Of a stretch of DNA of 64,000 nucleotides, positions 44,433 to 52,684 are shown piece after piece. The notes below the pieces were generated by a model. It was not told where the DNA came from and did no database searches. It worked only from the letters and a program-made list of their open reading frames with translations. Both the position numbers and the translations under genes were made by a program. Position 1 is the stretch's first letter, and every line of letters begins with the position of its first letter. The stretch comes from Cytobacillus oceanisediminis (GTDB lineage: Bacteria; Bacillota; Bacilli; Bacillales; Cytobacillaceae), in the NCBI RefSeq assembly GCF_003182355.1, contig NZ_QGTW01000011.1:142975-206974 (forward strand), in the 5' to 3' direction.

Positions 44433-45266
44433 TCATGTATATTTCTTTTCAGCGGTTTGCGACAAAAACCCACTTACTATTGTACCAAATTTTTCAGGTT
44501 TCTCCACATGAATTGCATGTCCGGCATCTTCTACAGATATCCAATGGCAATTTGGAAGGACCTTCGACATTTCGTCGGCAATCCTGCAAAACTTTTGGTC
44601 TTTGCTTCCAGTAATTAAAAGGACAGGGGATTCCAAATTTGAAAGGTTTCCCCACCATGATGGCTGAGAGCCGGTCCCCATCCCTTTCAGGCTGTTTGCC
44701 AGGCCCTCAATAGAATTGGCTAAACGCTGCTCTCTTATTCCTCCGCGAATGTCATCAGGAAGGTTTTTTTGGCTTTTAAACAAGGGAATGTTCTCCCAAA
44801 ACACAATAAACCTGGAGATTCCTTCTCCCCTGATTTTTTCGGCCAATTTCGCATCCTGAAGGCGTCTTGCTTGTCTCTCTTCCTCTGTACGAAGCCCTGG
44901 AGAGGAGCTTTCCAAAATTAGCTTCCGCACCTTTTTGGGGTATTTAATAGCAAACGTGATCGCAAGTCGCCCGCCCATGGAATAACCCAGGATATCTGTT
45001 TTCTCAATCCCCATTTTTTCTAAAAGATGATTAATAGCATCTGCTGATTCCTCAATTCCATATTGGGCGATATCCGCTGGAGATTCCGTCTTGCCATGGC
45101 CGATAATGTCTAAAGCAATGGCTGTGGAGTGGTTCTTCCAGAAGGGTTCAAATTCTTTCCAGCTCTCGCCGTTTCCTGTAAAACCATGCAAAAGCAGCAG
45201 TGGAAACCCCTTGCCCCAAGTGTCGACATGATAGCTGACACCTTTTATGACATAATTCACCGGCAT
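44433..45266 (-). CDS. menH: 2-Succinyl-6-hydroxy-2,4-cyclohexadiene-1-carboxylate synthase
   Basis: A 277-aa alpha/beta hydrolase-fold lyase that eliminates pyruvate from SEPHCHC. LHGFTGNGESW forms the oxyanion region, Ser96 is in GYSMGG, the acid is in LLITGSKDQKF and His in EDAGHAIHVEKP. Its start codon directly abuts the menD stop, with GGAGAGGTGA inside menD, so translation is coupled. Called ytxM in older B. subtilis maps. Confidence 0.92.
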   Translation of the reverse strand: MPVNYVIKGVSYHVDTWGKGFPLLLLHGFTGNGESWKEFEPFWKNHSTAIALDIIGHGKTESPADIAQYGIEESADAINHLLEKMGIEKTDILGYSMGGRLAITFAIKYPKKVRKLILESSSPGLRTEEERQARRLQDAKLAEKIRGEGISRFIVFWENIPLFKSQKNLPDDIRGGIREQRLANSIEGLANSLKGMGTGSQPSWWGNLSNLESPVLLITGSKDQKFCRIADEMSKVLPNCHWISVEDAGHAIHVEKPEKFGTIVSGFLSQTAEKKYT

Positions 45267-47015
45267 TCACCTCTCCAGCAATCGACTTATTTCCTGGGAA
45301 ACAGAATCCCACAATTCTCGATGCTCAGTCAGGTTTTTGTCCCGATTTGTCGTAATTTCTATAACCTTTAAGCCCTTTTCATCAGTGTTCTGTTTGAATG
45401 TGGAAATAAAATGTTCCCAATCGGAAATTAAATCATATTTTCCGCCATACATGGTGATCGCATGTCCAAATTCGAGACTAAGCGGCGTACCAAACAGTTT
45501 TTCGAAGTTCTTTGGATGGTTCGCTTGCGGAAGGAATGAGAAAATTCCGCCGCCATTGTTATTGATCAATAAGATGTTGATATCAATTCCATACAGCTTG
45601 GATGCTATTAAACCATTTAAATCATGAAAGAACGTAAGGTCGCCAAGAACAAGATACAGCGGCTGTGACAATGTGCCAGCGCCAAGGGCGGTCGATATGG
45701 TACCATCTATTCCGTTGGCGCCTCTGTTCGCCATCACTCTTATATTCTTTTCATTAAAATGGAAGAACGTGTCCAAATCCCTGATCGGCATACTATTTCC
45801 AACAAAGAGGGTGGAGCTTTCAGGAAGCATTTCGGATAGCTGGTAAAATAATTTCCCTTCACTTAATTCATCCACTTCATTTATATCAGCCAATCTGGAG
45901 CGCGTTACATGATTGATTTCCTTCCACAAAGAAAAATACTGGTCATCCTTGCCGGCATTTATAGAAGGGGTAAGTGACTCACAAAATTTTGTTTCATCAC
46001 AGTGCACCATTTCGGTGGAAAGCAATGCCGGATCACGCCAGCCGCCGCCGCCATCAACAATCAATTGGCGGGAATCGCTGTTTTCTTTCATAAAGATTGT
46101 CAAAGGCTTTGACACAGGCATTGCACCAAAGCGGATAATAACGTCTGGCTTAAGGGCCTTCTTTGCGTCTTCATTTTTCAAAAAGCTATCATAGGTATCA
46201 ATAATCCAGCTGCCATCATGCATACCGCTTCTTAATTGGGAGAGCGGATCGGCAATGATAGGATAGTTCAGTTTTTTCGCAAGCTGAATAACAGCTTCAG
46301 GGAAATCAACTTTTTCCAGCGGTCCGCATACGATTATGCCTTTGCTGGTTTCATTCAAGCTCTCCGCTATTTCTCTGTAATCTTCTTCCAGAAGGCCAAG
46401 CTGACCTGTCCTAATATTTACAAAGCCATCTTCACGCTCACTCAGTTTAAACAAATCGGAACGATCGAGCTGAGGCACCAAAGGTTCTCGGAATGGAAAG
46501 TTAAGATGAACCGGGCCTGCAGGGGAGCGCTGTGCCATTGATGCAGCTCTTGCACACACAGTCCGGGCATAGCGCAGCATTTCCGCTGTATTTTCCGGCG
46601 GTGCCATTTCAACAAACCACTTTACATTTTTGCCGTATAAATGAATTTGATCAATTGCCTGTGGTGCACCGACATCCCTTAACTCATGGGGACGGTCGGC
46701 AGTCAAAACCACCAGAGGAACTCTTGAATAATTGGCTTCTACGATGGCCGGGTAATAATTGGCAGCGGCAGTTCCGGATGTGCAAAGCAAAGCGGCTGGT
46801 TTTTTGGATGCCTTGGCAATTCCCAACGCAAAAAAGGCAGCCGAGCGTTCGTCTACATGGATATGTACACGAAGCTCAGGATGCTCTGCCATCACCATAG
46901 CCATTGGGGTAGAACGGGAGCCGGGACTGACCACGACATCCTCTACTCCGCTTTTTACCAATTCCGCAACAAAAGCTGCAATATATAAAGTTAATGCTTC
47001 CTGATGATTCATCAT
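45267..47015 (-). CDS. menD: SEPHCHC synthase
   Basis: A 582-aa thiamine-diphosphate enzyme joining 2-oxoglutarate and isochorismate. The TPP glutamate is in VVSPGSRSTPM-VDERSA part (two segments), and the TPP-magnesium motif GDLTFFHDLNGL with INNNGGGIFSFLP is intact. The ATG overlaps the menF stop by 4 nt. Confidence 0.96.
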   Translation of the reverse strand: MMNHQEALTLYIAAFVAELVKSGVEDVVVSPGSRSTPMAMVMAEHPELRVHIHVDERSAAFFALGIAKASKKPAALLCTSGTAAANYYPAIVEANYSRVPLVVLTADRPHELRDVGAPQAIDQIHLYGKNVKWFVEMAPPENTAEMLRYARTVCARAASMAQRSPAGPVHLNFPFREPLVPQLDRSDLFKLSEREDGFVNIRTGQLGLLEEDYREIAESLNETSKGIIVCGPLEKVDFPEAVIQLAKKLNYPIIADPLSQLRSGMHDGSWIIDTYDSFLKNEDAKKALKPDVIIRFGAMPVSKPLTIFMKENSDSRQLIVDGGGGWRDPALLSTEMVHCDETKFCESLTPSINAGKDDQYFSLWKEINHVTRSRLADINEVDELSEGKLFYQLSEMLPESSTLFVGNSMPIRDLDTFFHFNEKNIRVMANRGANGIDGTISTALGAGTLSQPLYLVLGDLTFFHDLNGLIASKLYGIDINILLINNNGGGIFSFLPQANHPKNFEKLFGTPLSLEFGHAITMYGGKYDLISDWEHFISTFKQNTDEKGLKVIEITTNRDKNLTEHRELWDSVSQEISRLLER

Positions 47016-48415
47016 TTATTACCCCCAAGAGCCGTAAGCATTGGACGGAACTTAATCTTCGTTTCCTGATATTCGCTTTCGGCATTTGAATCCTGGACCA
47101 CGCCGCAGCCGGCAAAAATGGATGCTTCATTTCCCTGAATCAGACCAGATCTGATTGCAACCGCATATTCGCCATTCCCTTTAAAGTCCATCCATCCTAA
47201 TGGAGCGGCATAAAAACCCCGATCCAGTTCTTCTACCTCTCTTATTTTCTCTACCGCTTCTTTTTTAGGCAGCCCGCCAAGAGCCGGAGTCGGATGCAGG
47301 CGGTCAACCAAAGCCAAAAGAGATGCATCATCCCTTGTTTTCCCTATAACAGGGGTGTAAAGATGCTGAATGTCTCTCATTTTCATCAGCTGCGGCTTAT
47401 CCGGAAGCTCAACTTCTGTACAGGACTCCTCCATCGCTTCTTTAATCATATCCACCACGTATTGATGCTCAGTCAGGTTCTTTTGATCACTTAATAAGGC
47501 ATCACCAAGAATATGGTCATCCTCTTCTGTTTTGCCTCTCGGAATGGATCCTGCCAAGCATGTGGTAAATACGCTTTCACCGTATTTTTTGATCAGCCGT
47601 TCGGGAGATGCCCCAATAAAGCAGTCTCCATTTGATTCAAAAGCAAAAATAAAGCTCTCTCTTTGAAGCTCCATCAGATTTGAAAGCACTCTTTCAATCT
47701 CAATCGGCTTTTCAAATATGAGCCTGGATTCCCGTGCAAGCACAACCTTTTTTAAAGAGCCTGTTTTTAATTCCTCTACAATGGCTTCAACTGTATTCAT
47801 CCACTTCTCCGGATTGATATCTGCTTCCTTGAGCAGGACATTTCCCAGCTCCGGAAAACCGTTTTCTATTGAAGCCAATACCGCTCCACGTTCAGCACCA
47901 ACCTTTTCAAAAAGAGTAAGGTCGTCATGCTGGGTACAAACAATATTGGTTGTTAAAAAGGCCTGGCCCTTAACTTCGCTGTACATAAAGGTCGGTACAT
48001 GAAAGAGTGAATCTGAGTACTTCGACCACAGCTTCGTTTTCTCTTTTAATGGATCAAAAGAAAATCCGCCAAACATAACAGGCCCTATTGCCTTGTTATT
48101 ATATGGATTAAAAACAATGCTATCGTCTATAAAACGCTTCCATTCCTTTTCGACACTATTAAATCGCCCTGCACTTTGATCTGACTGAATTTGTTTGCTT
48201 ACACCGAGACCGATTATATAAGTTTCGCCGGAAGGATCCTTCCAGAAAAAGCGTTCACCAAAAAAACGGCTCTTCCCTGCCGCGTAAAAAGAAAGGGGGT
48301 TTATATGATTTATTTTTTGAACTTCACTCACTAAAACAGGCTTTGAAAAGGCCTTTGCCCTCTCGATCGCCTCTTGGATCCCTTCTTTTAGTTCCGTATC
48401 TTGTATCGTAACCAA
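47012..48415 (-). CDS. menF: Isochorismate synthase
   Basis: A 467-aa chorismate-binding enzyme, first gene of the men operon; it converts chorismate to isochorismate. Seen: FIGASPERLIKK, CLAGSIPRGKTEEDD, LHPTPALGGLPKK and GWMDFKGNGEYAVAIRSG, all typical. The start is TTG with GGAGGG seven bases upstream. Length is close to B. subtilis MenF. Confidence 0.94.
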   Translation of the reverse strand: MVTIQDTELKEGIQEAIERAKAFSKPVLVSEVQKINHINPLSFYAAGKSRFFGERFFWKDPSGETYIIGLGVSKQIQSDQSAGRFNSVEKEWKRFIDDSIVFNPYNNKAIGPVMFGGFSFDPLKEKTKLWSKYSDSLFHVPTFMYSEVKGQAFLTTNIVCTQHDDLTLFEKVGAERGAVLASIENGFPELGNVLLKEADINPEKWMNTVEAIVEELKTGSLKKVVLARESRLIFEKPIEIERVLSNLMELQRESFIFAFESNGDCFIGASPERLIKKYGESVFTTCLAGSIPRGKTEEDDHILGDALLSDQKNLTEHQYVVDMIKEAMEESCTEVELPDKPQLMKMRDIQHLYTPVIGKTRDDASLLALVDRLHPTPALGGLPKKEAVEKIREVEELDRGFYAAPLGWMDFKGNGEYAVAIRSGLIQGNEASIFAGCGVVQDSNAESEYQETKIKFRPMLTALGGNK

Positions 48416-48473
48416 AAAAATCCCTCCAATAACAGCCCAAAATGGCCGTTATCCTACTTTAAACTTATTCTAA

Positions 48474-48501
48474 GATACACCTCAGGATTGGAGAATGTCA
48501 A
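48474..48501 (-). promoter_or_regulatory. Possible menF promoter
   Basis: Minus-strand TTGACA (48496-48501) and TGTATC (48474-48479) are spaced 16 bp. A second TTGACA lies at 48505-48510. The -10 match is weak. Confidence 0.4.
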
Positions 48502-48511
48502 TTATGTCAAT

Positions 48512-48760
48512 CACTGCATTCCTTTTAGAATCCTTATTATATTATAGCTTACTTTGGGCTCGGGTAATATGAATTACACTCATTTTAGGAAAATGGAGGA
48601 CGGAGCTCGTCCCTCGCTCAATGAACTACTGAAAGAGTAACTTTAACCTTCCCCTTTTAGGATGGAAAATACCGCCTCCGTTTACGGGAAAAATACGTTG
48701 ACACCCCTCTAATCTTTACCTACACTTAAGTTGGTTTATAGTTTCTATAGAAGGTTTTTT
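48512..48760. other. Divergent men intergenic region
   Basis: Between menF and menA. Apart from the promoters at its two sides, no gene, repeat or structured RNA could be supported. Confidence 0.4.
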
Positions 48761-48761
48761 T

Positions 48762-48790
48762 TTGACAATACCCTGGAAATCGGTTAAAAT
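48762..48790 (+). promoter_or_regulatory. menA promoter
   Basis: TTGACA (48762-48767), 17 bp, TAAAAT (48785-48790); 68 nt upstream of the start codon. A T run precedes the -35. Confidence 0.85.
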
Positions 48791-48858
48791 AAACAAGTTT
48801 GATTTACACAATTAAATTTAACATTATAGAATATAGATAAAATAAGGGGAGAGTTATA

Positions 48859-49791
48859 ATGCAACCACAAACGCAGATCAGTTTTCCGCCTGCCTCCAAT
48901 TCAAGGAACTGGAGAGTTTGGTGGCAGTTGACAAGACCTCACACTCTTACAGCTGCTTTCGTTCCGGTTCTGCTTGGAACGGCATTAGCGATGGAAATGA
49001 CAGAGATCCATTTCGGATTATTTTTTGCCATGCTGGCAGCAAGCTTACTGATCCAGGCTGCTACTAATATGTTTAATGAATATTACGATTATAAAAGAGG
49101 ACTGGACACTGAAGAATCTGTCGGAATCGGCGGAGCAATCGTCCGTGAAGGGATTAAACCAAAAACTGTATTAAACCTGGCATTCAGTTTATATGGTATC
49201 GCCATACTTCTTGGCTTTTATATTTGCATGAGCACTAGCTGGTGGATAGCGGCTATCGGGCTGGCGTCCATGGCAGTCGGTTATTTGTACACAGGCGGTC
49301 CTCTGCCGATTGCCTACACACCGTTCGGTGAGTTATTTGCCGGATTCTTCATGGGCATGCTGATCATCCTTATTTCATTTTATATTCAAACGGGAACTGT
49401 AACTTCTACGAGTATCTTAGTATCCTTCCCGATCCTGATTCTTGTCGGCGCCATACTGCTTGCCAACAATATAAGGGATTTGGATGGCGACAAAGAATTC
49501 GGCCGCAAAACGCTGGCGATTTTATTAGGAAAAAAAGGCGCGATCAATCTGCTGGCTGGAATGTTTATTGTTTCGTACGTATGGGTTTTTGCTTTAATTG
49601 CTATGAACATTATTTCCCCATGGCTTGCCATTGTTGTCATTAGTGCACCTAAAGCCGTTAAAGCAACAAAAGGCTTTATCGGTAAAACACTGCCAATGCA
49701 GATGATGCCTGCTATGAAGGCAACGGCACAGACAAATACCATTTTTGGATTTTTATTATCAGTAGGCCTGTTTCTTGGCTACTTCTTATAA
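48859..49791 (+). CDS. menA: 1,4-Dihydroxy-2-naphthoate polyprenyltransferase
   Basis: A 310-aa UbiA-superfamily integral membrane enzyme with about eight or nine helices; it attaches the heptaprenyl chain to DHNA to give demethylmenaquinone. The two Asp-rich motifs are NMFNEYYDYKRGLD and NNIRDLDGDKEFGRKT. AAGGGGAGAGTTATA precedes the ATG. Divergent from the men operon, with its own promoter. Confidence 0.95.
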   Translation: MQPQTQISFPPASNSRNWRVWWQLTRPHTLTAAFVPVLLGTALAMEMTEIHFGLFFAMLAASLLIQAATNMFNEYYDYKRGLDTEESVGIGGAIVREGIKPKTVLNLAFSLYGIAILLGFYICMSTSWWIAAIGLASMAVGYLYTGGPLPIAYTPFGELFAGFFMGMLIILISFYIQTGTVTSTSILVSFPILILVGAILLANNIRDLDGDKEFGRKTLAILLGKKGAINLLAGMFIVSYVWVFALIAMNIISPWLAIVVISAPKAVKATKGFIGKTLPMQMMPAMKATAQTNTIFGFLLSVGLFLGYFL

Positions 49792-49798
49792 ATTACTT

Positions 49799-49832
49799 TA
49801 AACCTCTGCTTTTAAAGCAGGGGTTTTTTTTG
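49799..49832 (+). terminator. menA terminator
   Basis: AACCTCTGCTTT and AAAGCAGGGGTT followed by a run of Ts. Confidence 0.9.
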
Positions 49833-49874
49833 TGTTTGGAATGCTTCTTTAACGCTAATTGCTGATTCAGCAAT

Positions 49875-50053
49875 GTGTTAATTGGAGCGGAAGGCAAGGG
49901 ATCCTCGAAAATGCATTCGCATTTCCATCGTGTGGTGTAAACCGTAGAAGTTTATTCAAAGTTCTTCGGGAAAAGCGGCCCAAGGAGGACCCTGCAGGCG
50001 AAAAGGCTTCTGGAAGCCCGGGGTCGCTGGGTGCCTGCAGCGGAAATCAACAC
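49875..50053. repeat. Dispersed intergenic repeat (family A)
   Basis: GTTAATTGGAGCGGAAGG on the left and GCAGCGGAAATCAACAC on the right are family A ends; GGACCCTGCAGGCG is internal. Opposite in orientation to the copy at 39181. The remaining 50054-50362 has no supported gene, although one frame happens to stay open into yteA. Confidence 0.7.
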
Positions 50054-50362
50054 CCAAGCTTAACAGAGTTTTTAGAAAAAAATAACAGAAAACACCATCC
50101 AGGTTTCGCACTGTCAATAACGGGTATTTTTTACTCAAGGAAGTGGATTCGCCACATTAATAAACTGAAGACCTTCTTCATTGCCAATAACGTCCATACT
50201 AAACCCATATGGTCTATGGTTTATCTTTTAAATCCGTCGGGACATGAGCGTTGGGACAAGCTTCAGCTTGGGGAACAGAAGCTTATTAGGAAGCTCAGCC
50301 TTTTTTATAAAAACCTTATGGCAAGACACCCACGAAACCAATCTGAAAAGGATGTGACATTT

Positions 50363-51118
50363 ATGTTAAGCAATGAACAAATCAGCCACTTAAAAAAGGA
50401 ATTGAATGATGAAAAAAAGTCACTGGAAGACCAGCTTCAGGGGAATACAGAAGGAAGCCTGGAAAGTGCGAGCGCGAGAGATACAGTTGGGGAGCTTTCC
50501 CTTTATGACAACCACCCTGCTGATATGGGTTCTGAACTTTTTGAACGTGAAAAGGATTTTGCATTAGGAGAGCATCATGATTCTGAATTGAATAAAGTAA
50601 ATGCAGCACTGAAGGCGATCAAGGATGGTTCTTACGGCAAATGCAAAGAGTGCGGAGATGAAATCCCTTACGAGCGCCTTGAGGTACTTCCTGCAACTCT
50701 TTACTGCAAAGAACACAGCCCGGAGCAGATTGTGCCGGGAGACCGCCCTGCAGAAGAAGATGTTCTTGAACCTGCACACGGCAATACATTCCGGCACCAT
50801 CAATACAGGGAAGTTATCGACAACGAGGACAGCTTTCAGGAGGTTGCCCGCTTCGGTACTTCCGAAACGCCTTCAGACTTAAGGGGCGACTATGAAGATT
50901 ATAATTCCCTTTATAATGAAGGACATGATGATGAAGGCTTCACCGAGGATTATGAAACCTTTGTCGGCAATGATATGGAAGGCAAGCAAAGAAAAATCTA
51001 CCCTTCCAAAAAGCAGGAAGAATACGAAGCAATGCTTGATGAAAATGATATTGAATCGCCTTATGGAGATGTTCCGTATCATCAGACTGACGGCTATGTG
51101 GATGATGATAAAGAGTAA
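50363..51118 (+). CDS. yteA: DksA/TraR-type zinc-finger protein YteA
   Basis: A 251-aa acidic protein of the YteA family. An N-terminal coiled-coil (about 1-80) leads to a DksA-like C4-type finger, CKECGDEIPYERL then LYCKEH. The C-terminal half is Asp/Glu-rich and unusual for DksA itself but normal for YteA. It is a sporulation-linked protein of unknown target. The open frame extends upstream to 49859 through a repeat; ATG at 50363 begins the family sequence MLSNEQISHLKKEL and follows AAAAGGATGTGACATTT. Confidence 0.85.
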   Translation: MLSNEQISHLKKELNDEKKSLEDQLQGNTEGSLESASARDTVGELSLYDNHPADMGSELFEREKDFALGEHHDSELNKVNAALKAIKDGSYGKCKECGDEIPYERLEVLPATLYCKEHSPEQIVPGDRPAEEDVLEPAHGNTFRHHQYREVIDNEDSFQEVARFGTSETPSDLRGDYEDYNSLYNEGHDDEGFTEDYETFVGNDMEGKQRKIYPSKKQEEYEAMLDENDIESPYGDVPYHQTDGYVDDDKE

Positions 51119-51123
51119 AATAA

Positions 51124-51156
51124 AAGCGATGCCCCAAATGGAGCATCGCTTATTTA
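51124..51156. terminator. Convergent terminator after yteA
   Basis: AAGCGATGC and GCATCGCTTATTTAT around a 10-base loop. Confidence 0.75.
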
Positions 51157-51188
51157 TATGTCATTGGCAAAATAAGATTACCTATATA

Positions 51189-51401
51189 TTATAGCTTGGA
51201 TTCGATATCCTGGATAATCTCATCTATCGTATCAGAAACATCGTTTGTACGGCGGGCAATGGAGATGCTGAATTCCAGCAGTTCTTTATAGTTTTTCACC
51301 GGAATGGATTCATTTGTCTTCTCGAATTCATTTAGTTGCAATCCAATATTCTGAAGATGCAGCAAAACTTCTTCCATTGATCCCTTCTCGATTTGGTACA
51401 T
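51189..51401 (-). CDS. Small helical protein of unknown function
   Basis: A 70-aa acidic protein, MYQIEKGSMEEVLLHLQNIG onward, predicted as two long helices. It has no signal peptide or known motif. The ATG follows AAGGGGGAAGCTGTTAA. I do not recognise a family beyond small conserved Bacillus proteins in this place. Confidence 0.65.
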   Translation of the reverse strand: MYQIEKGSMEEVLLHLQNIGLQLNEFEKTNESIPVKNYKELLEFSISIARRTNDVSDTIDEIIQDIESKL

Positions 51402-51567
51402 TTAACAGCTTCCCCCTTAATATCTATTGATTACATTATCAGGGTTTTTAAACCTTTTTTAAAGTGGCAATTATTGCTAATATACTTAACTGGACTTCGT
51501 TCAATGGAGTAAAAGAGTCTCCCCTTGGAAATATTATTTTAAGAATAACTTGCTGGGAGGCCTATTT

Positions 51568-52419
51568 ATGTCTGGACAAAATAAAGCCGAATGTTTTTCC
51601 GAATATGACAAGCTTGAGCAAGTCGTATTATGTGAACCGCAATATATGACCATTTTAGATACTATTAATGAAACACAAAAGCATTTCAAAAAAGAAGGCA
51701 TCAATATAGATCGGGCGATGAAGCAGCACAGGTATTTTGTCAGTGCCTTGAAAGAAAATGGAGTGGATGTTGTTTTGCTTCCTCCGCTTGAAAAATATCC
51801 GGAACAGGTTTTTACCCGGGACATTGGATTTACTCTTGGCGAAAAGGTATATGTAGCTGAAATGGCTGCCGATATCCGTCAAGGGGAAGAAAATGTCCTA
51901 AAACAATGGCTGGAACAACAGCAAATCCCTTTTTACAATTTAACGGGAGACCGGATTGAGGGAGGAGATGTCCTCGTCGACGGAAAAACAATTTATGTTG
52001 GGGTTAGCAACCGGACTTTTAAAGAAGCAATCGATCATCTGAGAAGCCTCCTTCCGGAATATGAGATCATATCCATTCCTTTTACGGATACATATCTCCA
52101 CCTGGATTGTGTATTTAATATTATTTCTCCAGAGGAAGCTCTGATTTTCCCAGGAGAAATCCACGGGGAAAAAGTCAAAATGCTTGAGTCCCGATATGAT
52201 TTGATAAAAGTATCTGAAGATGAACAGTTTACCCTCGGAACTAACGTCCTCTCCATTGGCAACAAAAAAGTCTTCAGCCTCCCTGTTAATATAAATGTAA
52301 ATAAAGAGCTCCGGGCGAGAGGCTATGAAGTTATCGAAGTGGACATAACTGAAATCATCAAATCCGGTGGAGCCTTCCGCTGCTGTACGATGCCGGTTAG
52401 GCGAAGCAGAGGGGAATAA
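51568..52419 (+). CDS. Dimethylarginine dimethylaminohydrolase-like amidinohydrolase
   Basis: A 283-aa guanidine-modifying-fold protein. Typical elements: FTRDIGFTLGEKVYVAEMA, RIEGGDVLVDG, the catalytic His in TYLHLDCVFNIIS and the nucleophile Cys in SGGAFRCCTMPVRR. Relatives hydrolyse methylated arginine or act as arginine deiminase-like enzymes; B. subtilis YkgA is similar. Substrate cannot be fixed from sequence. The ATG at 51568 follows GGGAGGCCTATTT. Confidence 0.88.
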   Translation: MSGQNKAECFSEYDKLEQVVLCEPQYMTILDTINETQKHFKKEGINIDRAMKQHRYFVSALKENGVDVVLLPPLEKYPEQVFTRDIGFTLGEKVYVAEMAADIRQGEENVLKQWLEQQQIPFYNLTGDRIEGGDVLVDGKTIYVGVSNRTFKEAIDHLRSLLPEYEIISIPFTDTYLHLDCVFNIISPEEALIFPGEIHGEKVKMLESRYDLIKVSEDEQFTLGTNVLSIGNKKVFSLPVNINVNKELRARGYEVIEVDITEIIKSGGAFRCCTMPVRRSRGE

Positions 52420-52427
52420 TATAATGC

Positions 52428-52461
52428 TAAAAGGTTCCCTCAGGTGGGGGCCTTTTTAATT
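52428..52461 (+). terminator. Terminator of the amidinohydrolase gene
   Basis: AAAAGGTTCCCTC and GGGGGCCTTTTT form an imperfect hairpin with T tract, 10 nt after the stop. Confidence 0.75.
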
Positions 52462-52484
52462 ACCTCGCTAATACATTTAACTTT

Positions 52485-52610
52485 GAGGTTAACGACGATA
52501 TCCCGGTGGGCTATTTGATTTTGGGATTTAATCCTAATGATTAACTACGTTTTTTCTCCCGGCTGCTTGATTTTAGGCGTTAATCAGATTTATCAACAAC
52601 CATTTTAAAG
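52485..52610. repeat. GTTAAC/GTTAAT motif array, degenerate
   Basis: GGTTAACGACGATAT, ATGATTAACTACG, GGCGTTAATCAG and TTATCAACAACC recur irregularly. The words ATTAACGACGATAT and GGCGTTAATC are shared with the array at 15700-16060, so this looks like a decayed relative. It lies between convergent genes. Confidence 0.6.
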
Positions 52611-52643
52611 TCGGCCTCTTAATTTTTGGAATAACTCATCAGC

Positions 52644-52680
52644 AAAAACAGCCCTTCCACCTCGGAAGGACTGTTTTCCA
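52644..52680. terminator. glg operon terminator
   Basis: AAAACAGCCCTTCC and GGAAGGACTGTTTT, just after the glgP stop on the minus strand. Confidence 0.88.
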
Positions 52681-52684
52681 ACAT

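Noticed and set aside
49859..50362. In-frame 168-codon extension upstream of yteA
   Set aside because: The first part is a dispersed repeat. The yteA family starts at the ATG at 50363, which has its own ribosome site.
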